From Lophium mytilinum (Eukaryota; Ascomycota; Dothideomycetes; Mytilinidiales; Mytilinidiaceae), in assembly GCA_010093605.1 (NCBI GenBank), contig MU004184.1, forward strand, positions 2,265,615 through 2,329,614: DNA of 64,000 bases. Reading direction: 5' to 3'. This document shows, in pieces, positions 36,205 through 47,887 of this stretch (its first letter is position 1; every line of letters begins with the position of its first letter). The position numbers were made by a program, and so were the translations under genes. Under the pieces are notes generated by a model, which saw only the letters and a program-made list of their open reading frames with translations, did no database searches and was not told where the DNA came from.

Positions 36205-38014
36205 TACGATTATGAGGGTAATGCAAGCGCCGAAGTTAAGAACATATCAATAAAGAACGATCCAAGACTAGGGGAGCTGTTGACGGTGTTACAAGAAGGC
36301 TTTAATGAAGATGGCATGTTGCGTTCTACGGCCGTATTGTATGCAGGACGGCTGCGCTAAAGAGCTCCATTTGACTCACCTGCGCACTAGGCCCTAGAAA
36401 GGTGCATTTCGCGCGCCCCTATAAAGGTCGGATATAACGGCCTCGGGTAAGCGCTCGGACATGTGGCGTTGTCCAGGGCAGTGGGGAGATGTTGGGAGTT
36501 GGGGCCAGCTTGGCCGGGAGGAGGCTTGCATCTATCGCAATCCTTCCCCGTTTAGTCCCAGTAGCCGAGTGTCAGTAGGGCTTTGGATATGTAGGATTCG
36601 GGGAGTCAAGCATCTTAGGAGCATATCGGAATTGTGATTACATGATCCTGGAGGCCTTTCATAGGTTTCCGGGTCCAAGAATAAAAGATTCATCTGCAGC
36701 TGCCTTGCATATATCCCTGAAAGAATAGGCACTCTCGGGAAGAGTCGTCAGAATTAGGCTGTCAATGAAGTTCGGGCACGGAGCAATGATTTCCGATTAT
36801 GCGGTTGTAGATGTGGTGGAGGTAAGTAGAGTAATTTACTAAAAGCAGAGTTTCTTGAGGGCGTGATCCCGAGGGCTTGATAAAGTCTTTGGGCCAATAG
36901 CGAACCGATTTCTTTCATTTGGGCAGATATGAAAAAGTAGTGTCAAGAAGTTATGAGAGTAGAATGTACTCTCTCCAGTGCTGACATGCTATACACACTC
37001 TAGAAGCCATTGCCCTATCTTGCGATAGTAGAAACCTCGTCTTCGTCGTCCACCACATCTCGTCCGTCAGGCTGGCAGCTTGCATAGAACCGAATGGCTT
37101 CTTTGGGAGCATATCCGGACCCTGAGATTGGTAATCAGTACGCCTAGTTCGCTTCCTAGGAATCACTGACCCACGAAGACGAACAATTCAAGTCTTTGCT
37201 TTGTCTTTGGAGTTGTGGTAGGTGAATGAAGCGAAGTGTGCTATGATAGGAAGGTCGAGTCGGGCCGAAGTTCGGCCTGCTTGTAGCCACCAGGACTTCA
37301 CGGCATTCCTCCGAGTACGAGTCTTATCGACAGCACTAACACCGTCATCACCTCCGCCATGTACAATACCACCATCTCAGTTATCATAGCCATCACCAAC
37401 GCTATCAGAATCTCGATGAGAGTCTCGATCATGATGCAAAGGAAAGCTTCAGAGGATGGCTTCGATGGACTGCGTAATTCAGTTGAGGGAAAGAGAGTAA
37501 GATAATGAATGCAGCTCGACGGGGCCCGATGGGAAGATAGGGAGAGTTTTCATGATGGACGCGATACCTTTAGAGAAAGCAAGACATGTAAGTTGACCGT
37601 AGGTAATCTCGCAGGTAGGCAACTCTCGGAGAAAGAAGATTCAAGTATGGCGAACGTTTTCAAGTAGTAAATTCGGCCGCTTGCTCGTCGTCGATTCGAC
37701 GAGGCTGCGCGTGAATTGGTGCTGCTGGTGCTTTGAATGTGCAAATGGTCGAACGCAGCGTAGGAGTGAAAGTGATCTGTGACGTTGGTGATGTGATCGT
37801 GAAGCAAACGCGACTTCCCTTTCTCAACTTTCTCAACTTTCTCAAAACACCACCTCGGGAACTTCATCCAACCCAACCCCAACTGCTTTTCGCAACCACC
37901 ACACCTCCACTTTCATACTCCTCAATTATTGCAGAAACTCTCCATCGTCGCATCGCTCTCTTCTATCTGCCCACCACCCGCTTTCCTCTGTGCGATACGC
38001 CTCCCTTACCTCGC
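36205..38014. other. Intergenic region, no supported gene
   Basis: About 1.8 kb between divergent starts of the MFS transporter and the axis-like protein gene. Small ORFs on both strands lack motifs. The last ~300 bases are pyrimidine-rich leader sequence of the downstream gene. No clear repeat. Confidence 0.45.
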
Positions 38015-41000
38015 ATGGATGCCCGCGCTTTTGAGGCCGCGCTCACCAGCTTCGGCGACAATGCCTCTTGCAGGCGGTTGTACGAGCTGATGGTAAGTCC
38101 TCACTTCTGCAGTGATGCGCCCGATGGACTGACAAGGCGCAGACCGCTGTCGCGACGGGCTCTTACGGAAAAGGCGTACTCGGCCCATCCGTCGCGGAAG
38201 CCTACCTTGACGCATTTACCCACCGCACACTCCCCAATCGGAACCGAAGATGGGTAAGTTAGCACCTTGCGCTCCATAGAAGGCGGAAAGTCGGCTTAGG
38301 GAGAACCTAGAGCTAACGGATGCGGTCTGACAGGTCGGACTCGTCCTATACCAACTCATCGAATCTTCCAACGACGTTTTGGAGCATCTACGATCACTTT
38401 CGAAAGAGGTCCGATTGCTGAGCAACGTCATTCTCAATGAGCCGGAGGACTTGAAGATGGTCGCGGGAATAATCATTCGCACTATGATCCTCGGTGGCAT
38501 GCAGTATGCCGATTTCTGGTCCAACGGCGCCCCCTACTCCGTTCCGTTTCCCACCGACGAAACCCAGGTGTGGATGCAAGACTTTCAGGGCTTTATGGAT
38601 GAGCTGCATCGTCTGAAGTTCCTCGAAGATGATGGCGAGGCTGGGATTATATTCGCCCTTTCGATCTCAGCCAAGGACACTCACGACTTTATTCGGGAAA
38701 CTGGTGCCATGGTCTTGTTCTTTGACAGCAGATACTTGACCGCTTTCGTCCTCGGAACAGCTGGCCGTATTCCGCAAGTTATCGACGTTCCGATTTCTCA
38801 CATCGTTGACACAGACACCAGGACAGCGATCATTCGTAACAGTGATGACGACACTTCGGGGCTTGAAACCGGTCAGCTCGTCATATCTCTCCGACCCCTT
38901 CCTTGGACGTATCTTTTCAATGCGGAGGAACGAGACGCTAAGCAGATGACGATTACGCTGGACAACATGGCCGATGCACTGGAGGCGCAGAGCATCATCC
39001 AAGAGATACAGCGCCACAAGGCCAAGAAGAAAATGTCCATCAGCCAAGTGTCGTTAGATATCAGTCAAACTCCTCAACAGGGAGAGACTTCTGATGCCGA
39101 GGTACCCGCTGCCGAAAAGCCTGCAAATGAGGAACCGGCCATCAACCCAGTTGCCGAGGAATTGAGCGTCATACCAGAATCATATCCGCTTTATGCTGCA
39201 GATGCAAACGAAACTCAGGGACAGGATCCGGACATATCTGGCGCTGAATCAAGCGCAAACCAAGAACAGGAAAACCTGAAAGAACAACACAATGCCGCCG
39301 AGTCTCCAAGTGGCAGACATGCTTCACAGGACAATGTTGGGAGCAATGAAAAAGAGCATTCAGTGACCGAATCACCTCGCGGTACGCCCGTGGGTGTAAA
39401 CCAGGATGCCCCAGATGAAACCGTTCCTGCTGCTTTGGCCAAAGCAGTCGATCTTCTAGCGATGGTCACCAAAAGTATGCCCGAAGCATCTGTACGGACA
39501 GGAAAGCTAAAAAAGCCGACTCTTGGAGACCCCGCTAGTCCAGCCAAAAAGAACCACCATGAAGCGAGCGTGTTTGATGTGCCGGATACACCGCCGAGAG
39601 CTTTCAAGGCCAGATTGAAGAAAACCATTACATACCACAAAAAACCAGCCAAGGACGCGGCCAAACCGAAGACAACTCGAATACCTATGAAGAGCGTGGT
39701 TCCCAAGAAGAAAGCGCCGCCACGAGGTCTGAAGTCGAAGCCCGTACCACCAAAGAAGAACGCGCAACCAGCGAAAGAGAACCATAACAGTAACAATATC
39801 GCTCCGGAGAGCTCCGAACCTTCCTCAGACAAAGTGAAGACGAAACCGAGCACGTCAAAGGCGAATGAGAAAACGCAGGATCGGGCTGGAGGGGCAACAC
39901 CGTCTAAGTCTACACTGCCCAAGCGCAAACCGACCGCCCTTTCACGTGCAACGGACAAAGCAGCACCCTCCGAGGCTGATCTTACTATCTACGATATCCC
40001 GCCAGACGAGCCAGAGAAAGCTGGCAAACTGAAAAGACCTGTGCGACGCTCTGTAGCAAAAGTGTTCAATTACAACGTGGAGGAAGAGTCGGGCTATAGA
40101 AATGAAGAATCGGAATATGCGAACCAGGGGCCTACCCAAGAGTCGACCCAAGAGGCTCCACCGAACCCGAAGAAGCGCAAGCTCCAAGAGCCTCCAAAGA
40201 CGACTGTAGCAGGACCGGGGAAGAAACGAAAATCTAACAATCAAATTCCAATACCTGCATCTGAGTCAGGTAAGAAGGGATTGGCCGGTCGGCTTGTGGG
40301 AATATCGCCACCCGTCACAGCGGCAAAGTCTACACCAATCACCGAGAAGCAAGCATCATTAGTAGTAGGAAATGATGGTTCTCAGAGTGATGATTTTATG
40401 CCTCTCATTGCGTCTTCTCCTCCGGTCTCTCAAGCGTCACCGACTCAATCGAAAGCCGTCGATCATGCTCACGGCAAAAAGCGCCCGGCAGAAACACCTC
40501 CAGTAGAAACACCCAAGGCAAAACGAAACAAACTATTGGAGTCATCGCAGCGTCTCGAGTCCACTAAGACACAGCGAAGTGTACGTAGCCGGACACATTC
40601 AAGTCAAGTTCACGTCAATGAGGCGGGGAGCCCATGTGCGGCTGATACCGAAGAGCGATCAGGAAAAACCTTGCTCGATGGCTTACGAAACAGAACGACT
40701 TCTGAATGGTCTACAAACTCTAGACCTGGGAAACGACGAGGATCTGAGTCTCCTACCAGGGAGCACAATAACGCCCTATCGAAGGCCGCATTCATTGTAA
40801 TCAGCGACAACAAGGGCGAGGCAGTAGAATCGGATTACGGCAGCTCATCTGAAGCGGATGAGCCTAGTTCACAGCAAGTTTTCTCAAGCAACACCAAGCC
40901 TGCACCGGCCTCACCAAACGCTGCCTCTCAGGCATTATCAGGCTATGCCGACGAGGAGGAGCTCAGGACGATAGGAGTAAGAGCAGAGGAGGCCAACGCG

Positions 41001-42134
41001 GCCAGTGACCCATTTAATCCACGACATCGGGCCTACGCCAAGGGACGTAATGAGAACTTCACGAGACGTCTCAGTGGACAGAATCCGTACGCAACGCCAG
41101 TCCCACCGCTTCGAAAGAAGGCGATGCCACGGAAGCCATTGTCTGAGCGTGTTGCGGAGAAGTCGCTTGGAGAGCTTGCAGTGCCACATCTTGAGAAGAC
41201 AATGGAGGTACTCTTCACCACAGAAGTCGTGAAGCTGGCGCAGAAAGTCGAGGCGATTGTCCAAGCTCCTACAACACCTGCGTTTGCACACGGGACCGAG
41301 AATGAGTTCAGCTCGTACCAGCCCCTGGTAGAGCCGCGAAAAACACTGGGCGTACAGATTGCTCAGGGCTTCAAGATCCCACCTAAGCCGACTATCCAAC
41401 CGCTCTCCACCCCTACACCCACGAACGACCCCAATCTCAATCACAATATCGACGAGAGCGACACCTACGCGAATGACAACGACGAGAATGACCCCGACCA
41501 GACCCTCGTCGAACCTCATGGCAGCATGTCTCTCCCCACCAAATCCCTCGCCCCTGACCCACCCTCTTCACCGCCCGTGAGGGCACGAAGTCAGAGCATC
41601 ACCAGCGTCCGCAGCCTACACAGCTCCAGCTCCTTTGTTGAGACAGCGCAGCAGGTGCAGGTGCAAGAGGAAGAAGCAGAAGAAATGGAGTGGGAGGCGG
41701 CACTACAGCCACATCAGCGGGCTGTTAGTGATGCGTTGCTAAGATTGTCGAAGGTCAGTCGATGATCGCTCGCAGACCTTCCCGTCACCCTAGATTTCAT
41801 GAATGCCTTCTTTCTATTCTGCTCTTCTTCCCCTTCTCCATCCTACTTTTCATCTCGCTCTTACTCCTCAATCTACGCGGCGTTTGAGTTGCGCTTTACT
41901 AACCCGAAGCAGCGCTTCATCCGCCACCTTGTTGACTCAGAAACGGCGCTATCCGACATTGTCGCTGAGTATGAGCGCGACGGGCGTGAAGTCATCAACC
42001 GTTTCGTCAAGAGTCACAAGAGCGATCATAATGAGATGATAGTGAGAGCGGAGACGCAGAAGAGGAAGCAGGTGGATGAGCTGAAGGGGTTTGCGAAGAA
42101 GTTGACGAAGGCTAGGATGGAGTTTGAAGGGTGA
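38015..42134 (+). CDS. Candidate meiotic chromosome-axis core protein (Red1/Rec10/SYCP2-like)
   Basis: Exons 38015-38092, 38143-38253, 38334-41753 and 41913-42134 give 1276 residues; all introns are phase 0. The N-terminal ~120 residues (RAFEAALTSFGDNASCRRLYELM, LYQLIESSNDVLEHL) look all-helical. The following part (about 175-300: AMVLFFDSRYLTAFVLG, QLVISLRPLPWTYLF, ALEAQSIIQEIQRHK) alternates strands and a final helix, as in a PH-like domain. Then come about 800 disordered residues rich in Lys/Pro/Ser with many KKRK-type basic patches. The protein ends in a predicted coiled coil (RFIRHLVDSETALSDIVAEY through QVDELKGFAKKLTK) encoded mainly by the last exon. Helical repeat plus PH-like domain, disordered middle and terminal coiled coil is the known plan of Red1, Rec10 and SYCP2. 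The assignment rests on this plan; sequence identity is unproven. Confidence 0.55.
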
Positions 42135-42616
42135 TAGATTCGTCGCATCTTCTAGGCGTTATTCAAGTTTGCGGGGCTACCATAGGCGGCATTTGCTAGT
42201 GCTCATGTCGACAGCTTGACGAACAATGTTTTGGACGGGGCGGTGCAGGGTATGTGTATAACGTCTTGATTTTTAACGGTTGTTTGGGGTGTCAAAGTCG
42301 ATATATTTTCTACGGCGCAAATTGCAAATACTTCTACCAACTACAGTTCAAGAATCGAAGGAAGAGCAATGCCCTTCAACGGAAGGGCTCTCTCATTGCA
42401 CTAGCCATTTCGCATTAACCATCTCTCGTGAAACATCTCTCATGCTCGTGAACGACCTCTCCAACCCAGTTCATCTATCATGAAGATGCAGATGCAAAGA
42501 AAACCTGCTCCTAGCACCCAACTCCCGCTCTTCTAGACCCGCCCCAAACGCCATACGCCCGCATCCAGAACCTCTGCCGCCACCACCCTCCACAAGAGGG
42601 AGGGCGAGAGAGACGA
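42135..42616. other. Convergent intergenic region
   Basis: About 480 bases between the stops of the axis-like gene and the deneddylase on opposite strands. It should hold both 3' UTRs. If the last deneddylase intron is not spliced, its frame continues to 42511. Confidence 0.45.
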
Positions 42617-44027
42617 CTACAGCTTCTCATTCTCCTCCCCAATCCTCGGCGGACTCTTACTCTTACTCTCACCTTTCCCCCGAAACGGGCTCGTGCTTCT
42701 CCTATCAAGTCATTAGCACCCATCACCGCCAGAAGAGCAGCACTCAACAAGCCCAACAAGTAGTAAAAAAAGGAGTCCACCCACGATCGCCGCCGCTCCC
42801 CCTCCTTCCGCCTCTCCTCGATAATCCGCAGCATCGTCTTCCGCCCCGCCGCGGGGTCTAGCTCGCGATTCGCCATGCTCATATTCACCTTGCCGTTCGC
42901 GTCCGCCGTCAGCAGCCGGTGCAGCAGCAGGTGCTTCATAATCAGGCATACGTAGACGCCGCAGTCCGAGGAGTTGTCTTGCTGGGGTGTGTCCCCCATG
43001 TTCACGAAGCGCAGCGGTTTGCCGCCGAGGAGGGTCGCCATTTTTTGCGTTACGGTGCGTGCTTCGGCGTCGTTGGAGGGGCAGAGCGAGTCGTAGTGGA
43101 AGGCGACGCCGTCGAGCACGGACACGACGAGGAGGGTCCAGTGCGAGCCGCCTTCGGCAACTTCGACGTTGCGGTTGTCGTTTATGGGGAGGAAGATGTG
43201 CGTTGTGAGGGTGAAGTCGGGGAGGGCGTCTTTCAGGGTGAGCGGGTTTGGGGTTTGCATGAGCATGAAGGCCATGCTGGGGCGGAGGAGGGTGATTTGT
43301 GCTTTGGGGTAGGCGGTGAGTTTTTCGTGTTCTAGGTATCTGGTGGTTTGTTAGGCGCGCGCGCATTTGGAGGGTTGCTCCGGTGAAGAGGAGGGAGAGG
43401 GAAGGGAGAAGTACTCCTCCCAGAATGCGATGGCCTGGGGGTGTTAGCTTAGTTGTGGTTTTAGGAACAATGGGAGGGAGGGGATTGGCCTGTGTATACT
43501 GGGAACCGCTGCTTTGGGGCTAGAACTGGCTGCAAGATCCCGCTTCAGGTGGTACAGAGAGGTGAATACCCCTCCAAGCAGGAGCTTCGAGAGGTAGTCC
43601 TGTCTGCCTTGAAGTCTCCGAATTCTTGTAGCCCACAAAAGCACCCAAAGCAGCGGCGAGCGAGTATACACACGCCAATTCCCTCGAATCGCAGAGGAGC
43701 TGACATACGTTGTCGGTCAACCAGTCATTCTTTATGCTCTCCAAATCGCCCCGCGTCACTATCGTTCGCAATCAGTGTCGGGTCGTCGCGTCGCCGAGGC
43801 GGGAGGGTGCATACCGCGAACATCATGATCTACCAATCGCTTAGCGGGAGCGTTTCTCCATGATATGGAACGTGTACGTACAGCTTAAATAGGCCTCGTC
43901 GTCGGGATGGAGCTAGACAGAAGGGCGCGTCAGTCTGTAGCCTTGGTTGGAGTATTGGATGGGCGCAACTCACCTTGCCGCCGAATTGACGGCTGATCCT
44001 GCCCTTTATGTTGTGGAATCCGGACAT
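42617..44027 (-). CDS. NEDD8-specific cysteine protease DEN1/DenA (Ulp1/SENP8 family, C48)
   Basis: Seven exons (minus): 44027-43974, 43912-43882, 43829-43815, 43758-43709, 43434-43415, 43339-42749 and 42701-42617, giving 281 residues. The enzyme removes NEDD8 from substrates and processes its precursor, affecting cullin ligases and fungal development. The family opening YHDVRVTRGDLESIKNDWLTDNAIAFWEEYLE is split over four exons, one only 15 nt. The catalytic triad is visible as His123 (GSHWTLLV), Asp140 (HYDSLCPSN) and Cys183 (DNSSDCGVYVC). The last intron (donor GTTGAG at 42748, acceptor ATAG at 42702) is inferred because the next frame gives a natural, Lys/Ser-rich ending (SPPRIGEENEKL). 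Unspliced, the frame runs to 42511 through a hydrophobic stretch and an Arg-rich tail. Exons before the last are well supported. Confidence 0.82.
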
Positions 44028-44935
44028 GATGTCTACTGGCAGAGGATATGTATTGAGGAACGAGAAGGCGGTCTTTTGGGAGTTGGGTGTCGGGATGTTC
44101 CTTGGTGTTGAGGTTGCCTGCGATCCTCGATTTCTTAGCGGGGGATGTGACGACTGCGGAGATGACGTCGCGTCGAGGCCGTGTCTGTGGCTTATGTTCA
44201 CTTCAACACCAGCATTGCCTTCGTAGGATGACGGTAAGAGAGCACAGGAGAAAGATGTGTACGCTAAATGTTCATGGTTTTGATTGGATATGCTAAGTCT
44301 CATCAATTGAGAGACTTTGCTCATTGCGGTACACCTGGGCGGTGGTATTTTCTACAATTTCTGGAAGTAAGGAGAGAAAGAATACCCAAATAACCTCTCA
44401 TGGCATATCTGCAAATTTTCTGAATGAACTGAGTGCTGAGAAAGTTCATGTTTTCGATTTAAACATGCGGGTGAGATGCCGTACCACTCCAGTTGTGCAG
44501 GTTAATATTTCTCTTCACCTTCATTTTCCCCCTAGCTTCATTTCATCACATCTTGCTTCTTTGTGTCAGATTCGGACGTAGCTGTCCGTGAGCAAGGTAC
44601 TGGAAAATGCTAGGTAAACTGTTGGCTTGAACTCAAATGGCTACCATGAGCAGTCGAATATCTGAATAAGACGTCGAGTACAGTCCTAGGCTACAAGTCT
44701 GGGCACACGGACTCGGCTCTGACTTGCTCACTTGACACCACTGTTGGGGGTAGCCTGGCTGCTAAGCAGACGATTAGTCAAAAGGCAGTCTAATCTGCAC
44801 TGCGTAAAGCTTTACATCCGCCCTTGAGTCTTCGAAACTCTGCGGGGGACCCCAAGCAGTGGCGTACCAGTGTGCCCAGACTTGTGGCCTGTCACTGTAG
44901 CCTCGTCCTTTCCCCTCTGGAGAAAAGACTTTTTC
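44028..44935. other. Intergenic region with the best-preserved inverted-repeat element
   Basis: Between the deneddylase start and the F-box gene stop. It contains the element at 44693-44885. ORFs here have no motifs. The part next to 44028 should be the deneddylase promoter. Confidence 0.5.
44693..44885 (+). mobile_element. MITE-like element with 16-bp perfect terminal inverted repeats (copy C)
   Basis: 193 bp bounded by ACAAGTCTGGGCACAC (44693-44708) and its exact reverse complement GTGTGCCCAGACTTGT (44870-44885). The interior has GACACCACTG, GGGGTAGCC and GTCAAAAGG and no coding capacity. Four diverged relatives occur in the window. No obvious target-site duplication is visible. The size, inverted ends and dispersal fit a non-autonomous DNA transposon. 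Confidence 0.75.
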
Positions 44936-46000
44936 TCATAGATATTTCGCCCCATTCCAAACCTCCTCCCAAATCCGCTCTTGTTTTTCTCTCTTCTGAG
45001 TCCTGTCAAGCCCCTCACAATCCGGTCCAGACACCCCTCTAAAAGATCTCTCAACAACCAGCACCACATTATCCACCTCCTTCCTCTCCCCATCCTCCGT
45101 CAGCGCAGGCACCCTCCACACCCTCCAATTTATCAAGCAACTTTCACATTCCAACACCGAGCCACGCACACTATCTTCCATAAGCTCGAATTCCTCGCAG
45201 CAGTGGAACCGAACCACCTTGCTAATGTCCGGATCATAGATGGACCTGTGCCGACACAGCGGGACGGGGACAGCGCGCCGCAGCTTCCGCAGAGCGGCCA
45301 GCATGTCGTCGGCGCCATACCACTTCGAAGTCGGGACCTGCATGAGCAGATGGCGCGACCAAACCCTGCGCGCCGATTTCCCGCAAACAGCCTGGGCGGC
45401 CCGGCAGACGCGCGTTTCAGGGCACAAAACCAGCTGGGCTGGCTCGAAGGCGCGGGCGATGTGGAGGCGTCTACAGCCGCTACAGCCGTAGTTGCGGTGG
45501 AGGAGGGGGAGGCGCTGTGCGTGCTCAGCGGCGCAGAGGTCTTTGTATCGCTCGTGCTGCACGACATCACGGATCCCCTGCACGTCGCTGAAGCTTAAGA
45601 TTCGGAGTCCTGGTTTGAGGACTACGTGGAAGCGTGTGCATGTTAAGCGGAGCGCTAGACGCGCTGCTGGCTGGAGATGGTCCGAGATCATCAGTAGCAG
45701 CTCGGAGGGGAGTTGGTAGAGCGGGCTCCTGGTTTCATTGTGCTGTCGTTCGGGCTCTCGGCGCTTCCAGTAGTACAGGTGGGCGAGTCTTCGTGCTGGC
45801 CCGGCGATGGTATCGTGGAGGTTGCGGAAGCACGTTGAGATGTGGCCGTATCTCCTAGGCCTGTAGAGGATCCATTGTTTGTGGCTGGGGGAGTATTGGT
45901 ACAGTAGGCCATTGAATTTCAGCTTGGGAAAGTCGCCTCGCTCGGCTAGGTAGAGGGCGAGGTCTGCGAGGTGGTTGGCTCTGGCGTTGTTGAAGGGCAT
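44936..46000 (-). CDS. F-box protein
   Basis: Single exon of 354 residues. The F-box lies at about 92-130 (PLYQLPSELLLMISDHLQPAARLALRLTCTRF), suggesting a substrate adaptor that binds Skp1 in an SCF ubiquitin ligase. The rest has no recognised repeat. It contains several cysteine pairs (CSGCRRLH, CCEEFEL, CESCLINW) that might bind zinc, a common layout in the expanded fungal F-box families. The C-terminus ends in a charged helix (KREKQERIWEEVW). Substrate is unknown. The ATG at 46000 is the first in the frame. Confidence 0.75.
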   Translation of the reverse strand: MPFNNARANHLADLALYLAERGDFPKLKFNGLLYQYSPSHKQWILYRPRRYGHISTCFRNLHDTIAGPARRLAHLYYWKRREPERQHNETRSPLYQLPSELLLMISDHLQPAARLALRLTCTRFHVVLKPGLRILSFSDVQGIRDVVQHERYKDLCAAEHAQRLPLLHRNYGCSGCRRLHIARAFEPAQLVLCPETRVCRAAQAVCGKSARRVWSRHLLMQVPTSKWYGADDMLAALRKLRRAVPVPLCRHRSIYDPDISKVVRFHCCEEFELMEDSVRGSVLECESCLINWRVWRVPALTEDGERKEVDNVVLVVERSFRGVSGPDCEGLDRTQKREKQERIWEEVWNGAKYL

Positions 46001-46413
46001 GTTAGTGGTGGTGGTTGAGGGATGTGTTACGGGAAAGGAGGAGTCGAGGGTTTGGAGATGAGCGTGAAAAGTATATAGGGAAACCGGGAATGTGCAACTG
46101 TTCTATAATTCCGTGATGGCGCTCTGATCTGCCATGGTACCGTGGTTGCAATCGTTGGTTCAAAGGGGGATACCAAAGTCTTTCAACCATGGAACAACGA
46201 CCAAGGATTAAAGATATCCTTGGCGATCTATCGCATGTTGCCAAAGAGGGCCGCCATTAATCGACAGAACCGGAAGAATAGACATGAAACGCCCTTGTAA
46301 TTATCGTACTCAATTTAGACAACGACCTGAGGTCCAGTATTCTGAATTTGATGCTAGAGTCCCAGCGACCCCAGAAGCGTGGCTCACGTCGCCAAAGCAA
46401 GAATCCCACGCCC
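46001..46413. other. Intergenic region
   Basis: About 410 bases between the F-box start and the stop of the next minus-strand gene; presumably the F-box promoter. Overlapping ORFs on the plus strand are antisense shadows of the neighbouring gene. Nothing further seen. Confidence 0.45.
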
Positions 46414-47522
46414 TCAGTGCTCGTCCTCGCTCTCATCATCGTCCTCGTCCTCTACTACCCTCTCCCCTTTCACGAACACCTCCGCCTCCGTTCTCTGCAA
46501 TCCTGGGAACCCATCCGCCAATCTCTTCAATACTTCTTCTTGTACCAGTTCGAACCGCCTTTTCGGGTCCCTCATGTCATTTAAATACCTGAACGGGCGC
46601 CGAAACGCTGTCATGTACTTCTCCTTTGTCCAGCCCCACTCAATCGTAACATGCTTTGGAGTCGCGGCAATCAGAGACTGCATCGTTGCTTGCAGCTTGT
46701 CAGGCACGTGCTCAGATTCCCTTTCAAAGAATTTCAACAGCGCTCGCGGGGTCGCGCCGTTGTATATTATCACCACGCGTAGCTCCCGGAGGCTGCGCAT
46801 GTAGTGCAGTGCACGAAAACGAGCAGGGTCGGGACCCGAGCGACCTAGGTCGGTGTGCCCATCGAGAGGATTGAACCTTGGAGAAGTCTGTTTGACGTTC
46901 AATTCGAAGATCATGACAAGGCGCTGGATGTGCTCAATATCCCAGTTGTGGTTGGTGACCCGGACGTGGTTTAGGAGGCCGGCGTAAGGAGGTGGGAAAG
47001 ACTCAGGACCGGGGTTATAGCAGCCGGGGACATCGAAATGACACGGGTAGTGAGAATAGTGCAGCCAGGCCGAGGAGGAGGCAAGAATCAAGCCGAAGGT
47101 GAGCTGGGGGTACAGCGCCTCTTTCACTTCCTTGCTGACTTGCTTGCAGATTTCCAAGATCGCAAATTTCTTGAGATGAGGCGCTGGACCTTGAAGTGAT
47201 AGTCTCTCCCCATACAGCGTTGCGCCTTTGTCCTTTACTAGCTTTGATTTCCATAGAACTATGCCTTGCTTAAGAGCGAGATCGTAGACCATGTCGCGGA
47301 GTTCGCGCGGGAGATCCAGAAAGCGGAACGCGCCGGTAGGCTTCCAGTGAGAGTGCTTGCGCTTCTTTCTGCGCTTCGTTGGATAATCATGTGGCCGGGA
47401 AACGTAGAGGATGCAGTGGGGAAGGGGGAAGGAAGGTGGGGGGGATCTTACGCAGGTGGTGGCCTCCCAGAAGAGGAGTCGCTCGACGAGGAGTCGCTCG
47501 TGGTGGAAGAAGAGTCGCTCAT
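46414..47522 (-). CDS. 2EXR/F-box-like family protein (paralogue 1)
   Basis: Exons (minus) 47522-47452 and 47368-46414 give 341 residues. The start MSDSSSTTSD opens a Ser-rich leader that splices in phase 2 into a basic stretch (KKRKHSHWKP). An unspliced frame reaching 47622 would replace the leader with unrelated sequence and is less likely. The conserved motif FRFLDLPRELRDMVYD is the hallmark of the fungal 2EXR/F-box-like family. Later blocks are ICKQVSKEVKEALY, a YFDVP-like segment, WDIEHIQRLVMIFE, FRALHYMRSLRELRVVIIY and an acidic end (VFVKGERVVEDEDDDE). A second copy with the same order lies at 58568-59749. Function is not known; such proteins may act as adaptors. Confidence 0.78.
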
Positions 47523-47697
47523 CGTCGAAGATGTTGTCGTAGGTGTGAAGAGCTTGGAGATAAGTGGCCTTTTTGAAGGAGACGGGGAGAAATGATGTTC
47601 CGAGGACTAGGTCATGTGACATGGGACGTGAACATTTGCCAAGAATTTTGATACAATGCTGATTGCGTGCATCACCACCTAATTCCTACAACTGTGG

Positions 47698-47823
47698 GCG
47701 CCGTCTGGGGTAGCCCGGCCGGTTTACCGATCCGTCAAAATGATGAGACGAAACCTTCTTCATATCCTTGAAAGTACGTTGAGGCGCCTGCGACGGCGGA
47801 AAGCAGGTGAACACAGGTCTTTG
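47698..47823 (+). mobile_element. MITE-like repeat, copy A (short)
   Basis: The left end ACAACTGTGGGCGCC resembles the copy-C terminal repeat. The core GGGGTAGCCCGGCCGGTTTACCGAT lines up with copy B and the GTCAAAA string with copies C and E. The right end GAACACAGGTCTTTGA is recognisable but eroded. It is shorter than copy C, so it has deletions or is a sub-family. Ends are approximate. Confidence 0.5.
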
Positions 47824-47887
47824 ATTCCTTGATGCCTGAAAAGAGAGGCAAGACTTGTTTTCAATGGAGATGGTATACAGTACCTCG

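Noticed and set aside
47369-47622. Unspliced N-terminal extension of the first 2EXR gene
   Set aside because: Splicing in another frame gives a Ser-rich leader and matches the gene structure of the paralogue at 58568.
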